From Jatrophihabitans sp. GAS493 (GTDB lineage Bacteria > Actinomycetota > Actinomycetes > Mycobacteriales > Jatrophihabitantaceae): a stretch of 64,000 bases of DNA. The translations under genes and the position numbers were made by a program. The notes below the pieces were generated by a model. That model made no database searches. It saw only the letters and a program-made list of their open reading frames with translations, and was not told the origin of the DNA. Of the stretch, positions 56,340 to 64,000 are shown one piece after another. The DNA is taken from assembly GCF_900230215.1 (NCBI RefSeq), contig NZ_LT907982.1, positions 2,666,001 to 2,730,000 on the forward strand, written 5' to 3'. Each line of letters starts with the position of its first letter. Within the stretch, counting starts at the first letter, position 1.

Positions 56340-57706
56340 TGGCGACGACGTTTGACGTTCGGGTCTGGCAGATCGAGACCTTCGAGGGGGTGCGGAGCGT
56401 CAGCTACCGAGTTCGTTGGAGGGCTGACGCCCAACGTTTTAAACGGACGTTCCATACGAAGGCCCTCGCCGACGGATTCCGCGCCGACCTGATCGCGTCG
56501 ACTCGGCGAGGCGATGCGTTCGAGGTTTCGACGGGGCTGCCTGCGTCGATGGCCCGTGGTGGCGTTGGTGTGTCGTGGTATTCCTTTGCTTTGGACTACA
56601 CGGACTTGAAGTGGCCTCGCATTGCCGCGACGACGCGGCGTACCCACGCGGAGGCCCTAACCGCTGTGACGGTGCTGTTGCTCTCGTCGATCCGGGGCTG
56701 CCCGGAGGAGCAGCTGCTGCGCCGCGCACTGAAGCGGTGGGCCTTCAACACGACTGGCCGGAATGACCCGTCGTGTCCGCCTGAGGTTCGGCGCGCGCTG
56801 CGGTGGGTTGCGAGTCATACGCGGGACGTGTCGGCGCTCAGTGATCCGGTGGTCCTTCGCGACGTGCTCGACGGCCTGGCGCTTCGTCTCGATGGCACGC
56901 ATCGCTCGGCGAGCGTTGTTCTTCGGTGGCGCAAGATCTTCAACAACGCGCTTGAGTACGCGGTCGATCGGAAACTGCTCGACGCGAACCCGCTCCCTGC
57001 GCTGAAGTGGAAGCCACCGCGCTCTGTCCGAGCGATCGACGCCCGGTCGGTGGTGAACCCGGTACAGGCGCGGACGCTGTTGAATGCCGTGCGAGCGGAG
57101 CTCCCGTCGGGGCCTCGATTCGTCGCGCTGTACGGGTGCCTGTATTTCGCTGCGCTGCGACCTGAGGAGGCGTCCGGGCTGTCTGTGCAGAACCTTGCTC
57201 TGCCGGCGGTGGGCTGGGGCGAGCTCCATTTGGAGCGCGCACGCCCGTTCGCTGGGCGGGAATGGACCAACTCTGGGGAGGCCCGTGATGATCGCGAACT
57301 CAAGCAGCGGGCGGTGGGGGAGCTGCGGGTCGTGCCGTCGCCTCCGGAGTTGACTGCGCTGCTTCGCTGGCATCTGGACGAGTTCGGGACCACACCTGAC
57401 GGGCGCTTGTTCGTGGGGGAGCGCAACCGTGAGCATCTGCCGGCGTCGACCGTGTTCCGGACTTGGCAGCGTGCCCGGTGCAAGGCGTTCACCCCGGAGG
57501 CGGTCGCTTCGCCGTTGGCTCGCACGCCGTATGACCTGCGTCATGCTGCGGTGTCGACGTGGCTGGCTGCGGGCGTTCCACCGACTCAGGTTGCCGCGTG
57601 GGCGGGTCACTCGGTCGAGGTGCTGTTGGGCATCTATGCGAAGTGCCTCGACGGGGGAGCGGCCCAGATGCGGGCTCGTGTTGAGAACGCGCTGGCCGGT
57701 AAGTGA
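56339..57706 (+). CDS. int: tyrosine recombinase (AICE integrase)
   Basis: The 455-residue phage-type integrase catalyses site-specific recombination at the tRNA-Arg site. The catalytic domain has Arg in YFAALRPEEASGL, PYDLRHAAVSTWL, WAGHSVEVLLGIYAKC (His and nucleophile Tyr), giving the full R-H-R-H-Y set; the N-terminal part binds arm and core sites. GTG 56339 overlaps the xis stop. The stop lies about 150 nt from the core, within which the arm repeats lie. Confidence 0.94.
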   Translation: MATTFDVRVWQIETFEGVRSVSYRVRWRADAQRFKRTFHTKALADGFRADLIASTRRGDAFEVSTGLPASMARGGVGVSWYSFALDYTDLKWPRIAATTRRTHAEALTAVTVLLLSSIRGCPEEQLLRRALKRWAFNTTGRNDPSCPPEVRRALRWVASHTRDVSALSDPVVLRDVLDGLALRLDGTHRSASVVLRWRKIFNNALEYAVDRKLLDANPLPALKWKPPRSVRAIDARSVVNPVQARTLLNAVRAELPSGPRFVALYGCLYFAALRPEEASGLSVQNLALPAVGWGELHLERARPFAGREWTNSGEARDDRELKQRAVGELRVVPSPPELTALLRWHLDEFGTTPDGRLFVGERNREHLPASTVFRTWQRARCKAFTPEAVASPLARTPYDLRHAAVSTWLAAGVPPTQVAAWAGHSVEVLLGIYAKCLDGGAAQMRARVENALAGK

Positions 57707-57715
57707 GGCGACGGA

Positions 57716-57738
57716 ACCGTGGCACGTATATGGCACAG
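57716..57738. repeat. outer arm-type repeat, right end
   Basis: Identical to 44953-44975 and in the same orientation, 9 nt after the integrase stop. It is the second member of the pair that would flank the core in the circular element. Confidence 0.8.
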
Positions 57739-57807
57739 ACGGTCGCGGATGGCCGCTGATAGCCGGGCAGAACCGGACATTGCGCTCACGGTGTCAAATG
57801 GCCTCCA

Positions 57808-57827
57808 GCCCAGTGATTCTGGGGCTT
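57808..57827. repeat. inner arm repeat, right end
   Basis: Pairs with 44891-44911: CCCAG, a short spacer, then TTCTGGGGCTT. It lies 29 nt from the core and forms a small palindrome with arms CCAG and CTGG. Confidence 0.6.
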
Positions 57828-57856
57828 GGAGGCCAGGTTTTCCGGTGATTTTGTGG

Positions 57857-57900
57857 TGGTGCCCCCGGCAGGATTCGAACCTGCGCCACCGCCTCCGGAG
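57857..57900. repeat. attachment site copy, right end of the AICE, inside the functional tRNA
   Basis: Identical to 44804-44847 over 44 nt. It forms the 3' half of the complete tRNA-Arg(CCG) gene, from the anticodon loop to CCA, so the insertion rebuilt the tRNA and did not disrupt it. Confidence 0.95.
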
Positions 57901-57931
57901 GGCGGTGCTCTATCCCCTGAGCTACGGGGGC
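57857..57931 (-). tRNA. tRNA-Arg (anticodon CCG)
   Basis: On the minus strand the sequence folds as a complete cloverleaf: acceptor GCCCCCG/CGGGGGC, D stem GCTC/GAGC, anticodon stem CCGCC/GGCGG with loop CTCCGGA (anticodon CCG, reads CGG codons), T arm GCAGG-TTCGAAT-CCTGC, discriminator A and an encoded CCA. The 3' half is the AICE attachment site. argS, which charges it, lies about 5 kb downstream. Confidence 0.97.
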
Positions 57932-58120
57932 CAGCGCCCAAAGTTGCGCGACCACAAACCACTAGATCCTAGCAGCGACCCGAACCGCTTCTCGCCGCAT
58001 GTCTGTCTCCGGCCCGAATCCGCGAACTTACCTCCGCAGCCAACTCTGACCTCGCCCTTGCCTGATCCGAACATTCATCGGCGACGATGGCGGCATGCTC
58101 GGGCGCCCGCAATTGCTGAC

Positions 58121-58126
58121 TACAGT
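58121..58126 (+). promoter_or_regulatory. -10 element TACAGT before a probable leaderless start
   Basis: TACAGT ends 6 nt before the GTG at 58133. A start of transcription about 6-7 nt after a -10 box would fall on the GTG itself, giving a leaderless message; no ribosome-binding site is seen. Leaderless genes are common in actinobacteria. Confidence 0.55.
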
Positions 58127-58132
58127 TCAGGC

Positions 58133-58834
58133 GTGACGCTGAGCGGGGAGCCGGCCCACCGCGGCCTCGTGGTGGTGGCTGAAGATGACGCCTCGATCGC
58201 TGACATCCTGCGCCTCTACCTCGTCAAGGCCGGGTACCGAGTCCAGGTCGAGCGCGACGGTGCGGCCGCCCTGGCGGCGATCCGGTCCCTGAAGCCAGCC
58301 GCAGTGGTGCTGGACGTCGGCCTGCCGTCGATGGACGGGATCGAGGTCTGCCGCCGCCTGCGGGCGGAGCAGAACTGGACCGTCCTGCTCTTCGTCACGG
58401 CGCGCGACGAGGAGATCGACCGGGTGCTCGGGCTCGAACTGGGTGCCGACGACTACATCGTCAAGCCGTTCTCGCCGCGCGAGGTCGTGGCCCGGGTGAA
58501 CAGTGCGCTGCGCCGCGCTGCGGGTGCCTCTAGCGTTAGTTCGTCCCTGACCGTCGGGGCGGTCCGCCTCGAGCCGGGCGCACGTCGGGTGTACGTGGGT
58601 GACTCCGAGGTGTCGCTCACCGCCACCGAGTTCGACCTGCTCGCCTTTCTGATGCGCAGCCCGGGGCAGGTCTTCGACCGTGATCAGCTGCTCAGTCACG
58701 TCTGGGGTTACTCAGCCGGCGCCGGCACCCGGACGGTCGACGTGCACATCGCCCAACTGCGCTCGAAACTTGGTGCGTTGAGCCCGGTGCGTACCGTGCG
58801 TGGTGTCGGCTACTCGGCGGAAGCGCCGCATTGA
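58133..58834 (+). CDS. OmpR/PhoB-family response regulator
   Basis: The 233-residue protein has a receiver domain (VVVAEDDASIADIL with the acid pair; phosphorylated Asp in AVVLDVGLP; Thr in LFVTARDE; Lys in ADDYIVKPFSPRE) and a winged-helix domain (LTATEFDLLAFLMRSPGQVF, WGYSAGAGTRTVDVHIAQLR). It is the partner of the kinase encoded next. GTG 58133 fits the domain start and a leaderless transcript. The targets are unknown. The longer frame to 57719 crosses the tRNA and is rejected. Confidence 0.93.
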   Translation: MTLSGEPAHRGLVVVAEDDASIADILRLYLVKAGYRVQVERDGAAALAAIRSLKPAAVVLDVGLPSMDGIEVCRRLRAEQNWTVLLFVTARDEEIDRVLGLELGADDYIVKPFSPREVVARVNSALRRAAGASSVSSSLTVGAVRLEPGARRVYVGDSEVSLTATEFDLLAFLMRSPGQVFDRDQLLSHVWGYSAGAGTRTVDVHIAQLRSKLGALSPVRTVRGVGYSAEAPH

Positions 58835-60243
58835 GCGCCCGCCCCCGACCACTGGCCTACCGCATCGCACTGCTCGCTGCCGCGGTTTCGGTGCTTACCG
58901 CGGTGGTCGGGGGAGTGATCTCGATCGGGCTCATCCGGCACACGAGCCAGCAGAGTGCGCAGAAGACGTTGGCCAAGCTCGCCGACGCCGCGCAGGCCGC
59001 GGCCAACGAGGGCGCCAGCGCACAGGCCAGCCAGCTGCGCGCTCGCCAGGAACTGCTGGCCGTCAACGTGCAGGTGGCCACCATCAACCAGCGGGGCGTG
59101 GTGGCCGGGCGCGGGAAGCTGGCGGTCGCCGCAGCCACACCGGAGGTCGTCGACGCGCTGCTGGCCGGTGAAACCGTATCGATGACCAAGCGGGTCGGCG
59201 GTCAACTGGTACTGATCGAGGGACGCCCGACCAATGCCGGAGGCCTGGTCCTGGCGCAGCGACGGGCCGACGCCGTCGCGGTCGGGGATCGAGCCGTGCG
59301 GTTGATTCTCGTCGCCCTCGGCGGTGCGGTGGTGCTCTCCATCGGGCTCAGCCTGCTCGTCACCTGGCGGTTGGCCCGCCCACTCAGGCGAACGGCGCAG
59401 GCGGCCCATCAGCTGGCCGTCGGGCGCCGGGACATTCTGGTCGAGCCGGAGGGGCCGGCGGAGATGGTCGACGTGGCGATCGCCCTCAATGTCCTCTCCA
59501 CCAACCTAGCCACTTCAGAGTCCCGCCAGCGCGAGTTTCTCCTTGCCGTATCGCATGATCTGCGCACACCGCTGACGGCGATCTCGGGCTACGCCGAATC
59601 CCTGGTGGACGGAGTCGTGACCGACACCGAGGTGCCGCGGGTCGCCGGCGTCATGCTGGAGGAGGCCCGTCGGTTGGAGCGGATGATCGCCGATCTGCTC
59701 GACCTGGCGCGGCTCGACTCGGCCGAGTTCCAGGTCGACCTCATCGACGTCGATCTCACCGGCTGGGCCCATGCGGCGGCGGAGGTGTGGCGGTCGCGGT
59801 GCGCCGCCAACGGGGTTCGGTTCTCGCTGCAAGCCCCGCCGGCTCCGTTCTGGGTCCGGACCGATCCGGCCCGGCTGCGACAGGCGATAGACGGCCTGCT
59901 CGAGAACGCGCTTCGGGTGACTCCGGTCGACGCCCCTATCCTCCTGGCGCTGGGGTCGTCCGGTCGCGCGGCTGACGGTGCTCCGGTCGTCGCCGTGATC
60001 GAGGTGCGTGACGGCGGGCCGGGGCTGCGTGACGAAGACCTGCCGGTGGCCTTCGACCGGTCAGTGCTCTACGAGCGCTACCGCGGGGTACGCCAGGTGG
60101 GAACCGGTCTCGGCCTGGCGATCGTGAAGGGGCTCGCCACTCGCCTCGGCGCGCAGGTCACCGCCGGGCACGCGCCGGAGGGTGGAGCGCAGTTCACGGT
60201 GTGGTTGCCGATCACCCCCGTGACCGGCACACCCACACCGTGA
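58831..60243 (+). CDS. two-component sensor histidine kinase (HAMP-type)
   Basis: The 470-residue kinase has one TM at about 10-35, a periplasmic sensor of about 115 residues, TM2 (VRLILVALGGAVVLSIGLSL), a HAMP segment, the HisKA box LAVSHDLRTPLTAISGYAESL and the HATPase domain with LLENALRVT (N box), VRDGGPGL (G1) and GTGLGLAIVKGL (G2). TTG 58831 overlaps the response-regulator stop by 4 nt. The signal is unknown; the sensor is rich in Ala and Gln and lacks known domains. Confidence 0.93.
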   Translation: MSARPRPLAYRIALLAAAVSVLTAVVGGVISIGLIRHTSQQSAQKTLAKLADAAQAAANEGASAQASQLRARQELLAVNVQVATINQRGVVAGRGKLAVAAATPEVVDALLAGETVSMTKRVGGQLVLIEGRPTNAGGLVLAQRRADAVAVGDRAVRLILVALGGAVVLSIGLSLLVTWRLARPLRRTAQAAHQLAVGRRDILVEPEGPAEMVDVAIALNVLSTNLATSESRQREFLLAVSHDLRTPLTAISGYAESLVDGVVTDTEVPRVAGVMLEEARRLERMIADLLDLARLDSAEFQVDLIDVDLTGWAHAAAEVWRSRCAANGVRFSLQAPPAPFWVRTDPARLRQAIDGLLENALRVTPVDAPILLALGSSGRAADGAPVVAVIEVRDGGPGLRDEDLPVAFDRSVLYERYRGVRQVGTGLGLAIVKGLATRLGAQVTAGHAPEGGAQFTVWLPITPVTGTPTP

Positions 60244-60267
60244 ACTGCAGATTCAAAAGAGCCTTCG

Positions 60268-60735
60268 CTAGCTGATGTCGACCACTCGGGCCGCGGTCAA
60301 CGAGGAGGTTCCGGTGCCCAGGACAACGACCGAGTCGCCGGACTTCACCGCTGAGATCGACCCGGTCGCGCCCTTGGTCTGCCCCTTCGTGTGCACCTTG
60401 GTGCTCGACGCGACGCGGTAGGTCTGGCTGACCCCGTCGAGGGACTTGACGGAGATCGAGGTCGGGCTGACCGCAGTGACGCTCCCCCGGATCGCGTCGT
60501 GCGTCACCGTCGCTTTGGTCTTGCTGTCTTCGGTGACCCACTGCGCGTGCTGCACGCTGCGCAACTTGGTGAGTGCCCGACCGACATTCTCCCGAGCCGC
60601 GGTGTGGTGTTTGGCGGCACTGGACGGGCGACTTGCGGGTGACGGCGTGGGTGAGCCGCTCGCCGCCATCGCGGCGGTCCCGATTCCCAGTACCGCTGCG
60701 CCGACGCCGCCGGCGATTGCAATCTTCTTCCACAT
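60268..60735 (-). CDS. secreted DUF5666-like small protein
   Basis: The 155-residue protein has a signal peptide (MWKKIAIAGGVGAAVLGIG, cleavage near AMAAS), a Ser/Pro/Thr linker, a His/Ala-rich helix and a beta-rich C-terminal domain (IRGSVTAVSPTSISVKSLDG, then SGDSVVVLGTG), the pattern of the DUF5666 OB-like fold. The function is unknown. It converges with the kinase gene, 24 nt apart, so it is not part of that operon but may be a target of it. ATG 60735; the 170 nt before it have no gene. Confidence 0.75.
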   Translation of the reverse strand: MWKKIAIAGGVGAAVLGIGTAAMAASGSPTPSPASRPSSAAKHHTAARENVGRALTKLRSVQHAQWVTEDSKTKATVTHDAIRGSVTAVSPTSISVKSLDGVSQTYRVASSTKVHTKGQTKGATGSISAVKSGDSVVVLGTGTSSLTAARVVDIS

Positions 60736-60905
60736 GAGGCGCTGCTCCTAGTGACATCGGATGAACTTGACTGTCACGGTCAATCCTGCGGCTGCTAGGT
60801 CAGCCTGCTGCCATATGCACGTAAGGGGAGTGTTCGGGTCTGCTGAGACCGGCCCGGTCGCCTGATCGCCGGTGTCAGTAGAGCGTCAAAGTTCGTGGCA
60901 GAGCT

Positions 60906-61604
60906 TCAGCTGGTGGCCGGCAGCGGCGAGGCGCCCCGCTCGCGGAGCATCTGCTCCATCTCGATGATCTCGTTCTGCTGAGCGCTGACCATGGCCTGCG
61001 CGGTGGTACGCACATAGTCGGTCTCGGCGTGCTCGGCCGCATACTGCGCCATCTGCACCCCGCCCTGATGGTGGCGCAGCATCAGCTGGAGGAAGTAGAT
61101 GTCGAGCGCCTTGCCGGTGAGCGTCTTCAACTTCGCCACCTCGGCCGGAGTGGCGAGGCCGGGCATCAACCCATTTGACTGCATCTGCATCGAGCCCCCC
61201 ATCCACGACATCTCCGGTAGGTCCGATGTCCGTCCGAGCCCCCAGGAGGTGAGCCAACCATCCATCTGCCCGAGCTGAAACTGCTGGGACGTCTCGATGT
61301 CGAAGGCCAGCAGCTTTACCGCAGGGTCGCTGCTGTGGTCGCGGGTGTAGCCGGCCATCGACACGGCCTGAGTGTGATGGGTGGCCATGTCCCGGGAGAA
61401 TCCGGCGTCGACGGAGTCGGCGGCGGGCGTAACAACGGCGGTCGAAGTGCTCTGCGAGTGCAGCAGGTACCCGACGGCCCCGGCCAACACCAGCAGCGCG
61501 ACCGCGCACACAGCGACGAGTGCGATGACCCCGCGACGTCCGGGCTGAACGGATTCGCCCGCCGGTAGCTCCTGCGAAGCGAGCTGCTCGTCGGTCGTGG
61601 TCAT
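60906..61604 (-). CDS. DUF305 family membrane-anchored protein
   Basis: The 232-residue protein has a cytosolic tail of about 30 residues, one TM (GVIALVAVCAVALLVLAGAV) and an outer DUF305 domain with the paired helices DAGFSRDMATHHTQAVSMAG and LRHHQGGVQMAQYAAEHA, rich in His and Met. Family members are found in copper and other metal stress loci; metal binding is likely. ATG 61604 follows AAGGAG. Confidence 0.87.
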   Translation of the reverse strand: MTTTDEQLASQELPAGESVQPGRRGVIALVAVCAVALLVLAGAVGYLLHSQSTSTAVVTPAADSVDAGFSRDMATHHTQAVSMAGYTRDHSSDPAVKLLAFDIETSQQFQLGQMDGWLTSWGLGRTSDLPEMSWMGGSMQMQSNGLMPGLATPAEVAKLKTLTGKALDIYFLQLMLRHHQGGVQMAQYAAEHAETDYVRTTAQAMVSAQQNEIIEMEQMLRERGASPLPATS

Positions 61605-61675
61605 CGGGGACTCCTTATTCATCTTGCCCACTCCCGGCGTCGGGAGCCTCGGCCCGTCATCCGCCGGGCGGACGG

Positions 61676-62464
61676 CTAGGCGAGCGACGCCGGGTGGCCC
61701 GGGTAACTCTGGGACGGAATGAACTGCGGGTTGTCGCAGCTCGCGCCGTACTCGGGAGTGGTGTTCTTGTTCAGCCGGAGGTCCTTGATGAAGACGTCGA
61801 TCTTCGGGTCGTCGACTGACTGGAAGAACATCTGGTAGCCCCAGGCCTGCAACGAGACAGGGGTCTTGAGGCCCGCGTACGGCGTCATCAGCATGTAGTT
61901 GTTGCCACTCACCTTCGCCGCCAGCTTCGCGACGTCGGCCGCGGGCAGGTCAGGGTTGTAGGTCACCCAGATGGCGCCGTGCTCCAGGGTGTGCACCGCG
62001 TTTTCATTGGCGATCTGCTTGGAGTAGACGATCCCGGTGCACTCGGCCCAGTTCTGGTTGTGGTTGCCGCCGAACGGGGGCGAGTCGGCGCCGTAGTCGA
62101 TAACGCCCTCGACGTGGTTGCGGTCGAACGTCTTCACGGTGATACCGGGGAGGTCCTTGAGGATCTGCTCCTTGGACACCGTGGACGCGGCGACGTCCTT
62201 CTTCGGGGCCGAGGAGGTCTCGCCGGACGCGCTGGGGGAGTCCTTGCTGCCGCTGGCGTGAACGGCATAACCGACCACCCCGGCGGCGAAGATGACCAGC
62301 AGAACCGCAACCGAAATCAGGCCCCACGGGGTCTGTCGCTGATTGACGATCGACTTTCCCGGCTTGCGGACGGGTGGCTTGGCAGCAGGCTTGGGGGTGT
62401 TCGGGCCGTCAGTCGGAGACTTTGCTTTGGTCGCCGGACGGACGGGTTGGTTGCGCTGCGCCAT
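61676..62464 (-). CDS. DUF3105 family membrane-anchored protein
   Basis: The 262-residue protein has a basic, Pro/Lys-rich cytosolic tail of about 45 residues, one TM (WGLISVAVLLVIFAAGVVG) and an outer DUF3105 domain with YGADSPPFGGNHNQNWAECTG, HTLEHGAIWVTYNP and the final YGASCDNPQF. The conserved His and Cys residues suggest a metal site. It often lies beside DUF305 genes in actinobacteria; here the two are 71 nt apart on the same strand and probably form an operon. The 5' side (62465-62701) contains no gene but has acidic-type imperfect repeats. Confidence 0.87.
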   Translation of the reverse strand: MAQRNQPVRPATKAKSPTDGPNTPKPAAKPPVRKPGKSIVNQRQTPWGLISVAVLLVIFAAGVVGYAVHASGSKDSPSASGETSSAPKKDVAASTVSKEQILKDLPGITVKTFDRNHVEGVIDYGADSPPFGGNHNQNWAECTGIVYSKQIANENAVHTLEHGAIWVTYNPDLPAADVAKLAAKVSGNNYMLMTPYAGLKTPVSLQAWGYQMFFQSVDDPKIDVFIKDLRLNKNTTPEYGASCDNPQFIPSQSYPGHPASLA

Positions 62465-62688
62465 GGCCTGCCTTTTGGTTGCTGATTGCTGGTGTGTGAT
62501 GTCGTCAAAGTCGTTCGAGTCGTCTGAGCCCTCAAAGTCCTCTGAGTCGTTGCGGCACGCAGAAGCACCGGGCGACATGGTCAAGTGTAGGAGTCGCGCC
62601 TGAGAGGAGCCCGTGAAGACAGCGCAGACCATACCCCGCGCAACGCCTCACCGGGGCCGTCAGAGAGGAATGCGGTCGCTCGCGCCAC

Positions 62689-62694
62689 TAGGAT
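62689..62694 (+). promoter_or_regulatory. -10 element TAGGAT before argS, probable leaderless start
   Basis: TAGGAT ends 7 nt before the GTG start codon of argS at 62702, so transcription would begin at or next to the codon. There is no ribosome-binding site in the seven intervening bases. A -35 box is not clear. Confidence 0.55.
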
Positions 62695-62701
62695 TATACG
62701 A

Positions 62702-64000
62702 GTGAACCCTGCTGAACTCTCTGCCGCTGTGCTCGCGGCCGTCGCCGATTGTCAGAAATCGGGTGATTTCGACGGATTGCTGCCGGATGAGGCGCACGTC
62801 GAACGTCCGAAGAATCGCGACCACGGCGACTACGCGACGAACATCGCCCTCCGGCTGGCCAAGGGAGCAGGGAAGCCGCCACGTCTGATCGCGGAGGCGA
62901 TCGCCATCAGACTGCGTGAAGTTCCCGGGATCGCCTCGGTGGAGGTCGCCGGTGCCGGCTTCCTCAACATCACCCTGGCCGCCGACGTGCTGGCCCAGTT
63001 GGCCCGCGTCATCGTCGACGCCGGCGCCTCCTACGGTCACACCAGCACCTACCAGGGTCGCCGCATCAACCTCGAGTTCGTCTCGGCCAACCCGACGGGG
63101 CCCATCCATCTGGGCGGCACCCGGTGGGCGGCGGTGGGGGATTCGCTGGCCCGGATCCTGCAGGCCAGCGGGGCCGATGTCACCCGCGAGTACTACTTCA
63201 ACGACCACGGTGCGCAGATCGACCGCTTCGCTCGGTCGCTGATGGCACGGGCCAACGGAGACGATGTGCCCGAAGACGGCTATGCCGGGGCCTACATCGA
63301 CGAGGTTGCCGCCGCTGTCGTGGCCCAGTCGCCGCAGGCTCTGACCGCCGAGCCGCCCGTCGCCCAGGAGATCTTCCGCAGTGAGGGCGTCGAGCTGATG
63401 TTCGGCGAGATCAGGGAGTCGATGCACGAGTTCGGGGTCGACTTCGATGTCTACTTCCACGAGAACTCCGTCTATGAGTCGGGCGCCGTCGAGCAGGCCG
63501 TCGCCTATCTGAAGGAGTCGGGCGCGCTCTACTTCTCGGAGAACGCGTGGTGGCTGCGCACCACCGACTACGGCGACGACAAGGACCGGGTGGTCATCAA
63601 GAGCGACGGCAACGCCGCCTACATCGCCGGAGATCTGGCCTACCTGCGGGACAAGCGCAGCCGTGGCTTCGACCTCTGCATCTACATGCTCGGCGCTGAC
63701 CACCACGGCTACATCGCGCGGCTCAAGGCTGCCGCGGCGGCCTTCGGGGACGACCCGGCCGTGGTCGAGGTGCTCATCGGCCAGATGGTGAATCTGGTTC
63801 GTGGCGGCAAGCCGCTAAGGATGAGCAAGCGGTCGGGCACGGTGATCACGATGGAGGATCTCGTCGACGCGGTCGGCGTGGATGCGGCCCGTTACTCGCT
63901 GGCCCGCTCCTCGATCGACACCGTCCTGGACATCGACTTGGACCTGTTGTCGAAGAAGTCGAACGACAACCCGGTGTACTACGTGCAGTACGCGCACGCC
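62702..64000 (+). CDS. argS: arginyl-tRNA synthetase, 3' end outside the window
   Basis: The first 433 codons of argS are present. Visible parts are the N-terminal Add-1 domain (about 1-110: [19 protein letters not shown]), the HIGH-type motif in [19 protein letters not shown], the [13 protein letters not shown] segment, the catalytic core with [18 protein letters not shown], and the KMSKS-like [16 protein letters not shown]. The sequence runs off the right edge in the anticodon-binding part. It is class Ia, charges tRNA-Arg, and its typical length is about 550-580 residues. Confidence 0.96.
   Translation, partial: MNPAELSAAVLAAVADCQKSGDFDGLLPDEAHVERPKNRDHGDYATNIALRLAKGAGKPPRLIAEAIAIRLREVPGIASVEVAGAGFLNITLAADVLAQLARVIVDAGASYGHTSTYQGRRINLEFVSANPTGPIHLGGTRWAAVGDSLARILQASGADVTREYYFNDHGAQIDRFARSLMARANGDDVPEDGYAGAYIDEVAAAVVAQSPQALTAEPPVAQEIFRSEGVELMFGEIRESMHEFGVDFDVYFHENSVYESGAVEQAVAYLKESGALYFSENAWWLRTTDYGDDKDRVVIKSDGNAAYIAGDLAYLRDKRSRGFDLCIYMLGADHHGYIARLKAAAAAFGDDPAVVEVLIGQMVNLVRGGKPLRMSKRSGTVITMEDLVDAVGVDAARYSLARSSIDTVLDIDLDLLSKKSNDNPVYYVQYAHA

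Larger units (their letters stand above)
44804..57900 (+). mobile_element. pSAM2-like actinobacterial integrative and conjugative element (AICE)
   Basis: The element spans about 13.05 kb between two perfect 44-bp copies of the tRNA-Arg(CCG) 3' half. The conserved right-hand core reads small transfer proteins, TraSA/FtsK translocase, hypothetical, WhiB-like, RepSA, Xis and integrase, the order known from AICEs, which spread by double-stranded DNA transfer. Left-hand genes are regulators (XRE, flavoprotein) and cargo with RNxxxH proteins. All core genes look intact, so the element may be functional. A tyrosine integrase sits next to the intact tRNA, as in pSAM2. No phage structural genes are present. 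Confidence 0.93.

Noticed and set aside
57719-58132. Longer N-terminus for the response regulator
   Set aside because: The frame would translate the tRNA gene and the att site; the receiver domain begins just after GTG 58133.

Overview
The window is chromosomal DNA of a high-G+C actinobacterium. Indicators are the mycobacterial/streptomycete-type multifunctional 2-oxoglutarate decarboxylase (kgd), a sigR-rsrA thiol-stress module, PdtaS, WhiB1, a SigF/RsbW pair, nickel superoxide dismutase with its protease, and GTG/TTG starts with frequent 4-nt stop/start overlaps. The block SRAP - aroA - rsgA, sigR - rsrA - pdtaS - whiB keeps the gene neighbourhood known from Mycobacterium and Streptomyces. 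I cannot name the genus; a Frankia/Nakamurella/Jatrophihabitans-like lineage would fit.

Region by region. 1-9.2 kb: an unknown gene cut by the window edge, two convergent DHA2-type drug exporters, a VOC protein, an EAL phosphodiesterase, a PEBP-like protein, an FMN reductase and a KhtT/KhtU-like K+/H+ antiporter operon ending in a CoA-binding protein. 9.3-24.9 kb: hisN, an aminotransferase, a MOSC protein, rsgA, aroA, an SRAP protein, a hydrolase, ybaK, then regulators (sigR-rsrA, pdtaS, whiB1, lipid kinase, sigF-rsbW, phosphatase) and the divergent sodN/sodX pair and rfbC. 25.1-38 kb: malic enzyme, a YczE-type membrane protein, kgd with an oxidoreductase and a DUF6104-type protein, an ABC exporter and two large membrane glycosyltransferase-like proteins. 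38-44.7 kb: isochorismatase, Dps, a partner-switching cluster (RsbW-like kinase, STAS protein, degenerate ATPase), glgX and a secreted Pro/Thr-rich protein.

44.8-57.9 kb is a complete pSAM2-like actinobacterial integrative and conjugative element (AICE), about 13.05 kb, inserted in the 3' half of tRNA-Arg(CCG). A 44-bp perfect direct repeat marks both ends, and two further pairs of repeats just inside look like integrase arm sites. Its right half is the core: small transfer proteins, FtsK/TraSA translocase, a WhiB-like protein, RepSA, Xis and integrase, mostly translationally coupled. Its left half is cargo: a DUF4209 protein and an unrelated 252-residue protein that both carry an RNxxxH motif of the HEPN ribonuclease type, a two-TM protein, a broken zinc-ribbon frame and about 0.85 kb of non-coding DNA with hairpins. 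This cargo is the best candidate here for an undescribed (possibly anti-phage) system.

57.9-64 kb: the functional tRNA-Arg, a response regulator/kinase pair, secreted or membrane-anchored proteins (DUF5666-like, DUF305, DUF3105) and the start of argS, cut by the window edge.

Notable regulatory signals are a SigR-type promoter upstream of sigR together with an upstream in-frame start that would give an extended SigR', a CRP-type palindrome before whiB1, and -10 hexamers immediately before the start codons of the response regulator and argS, which suggest leaderless messages.
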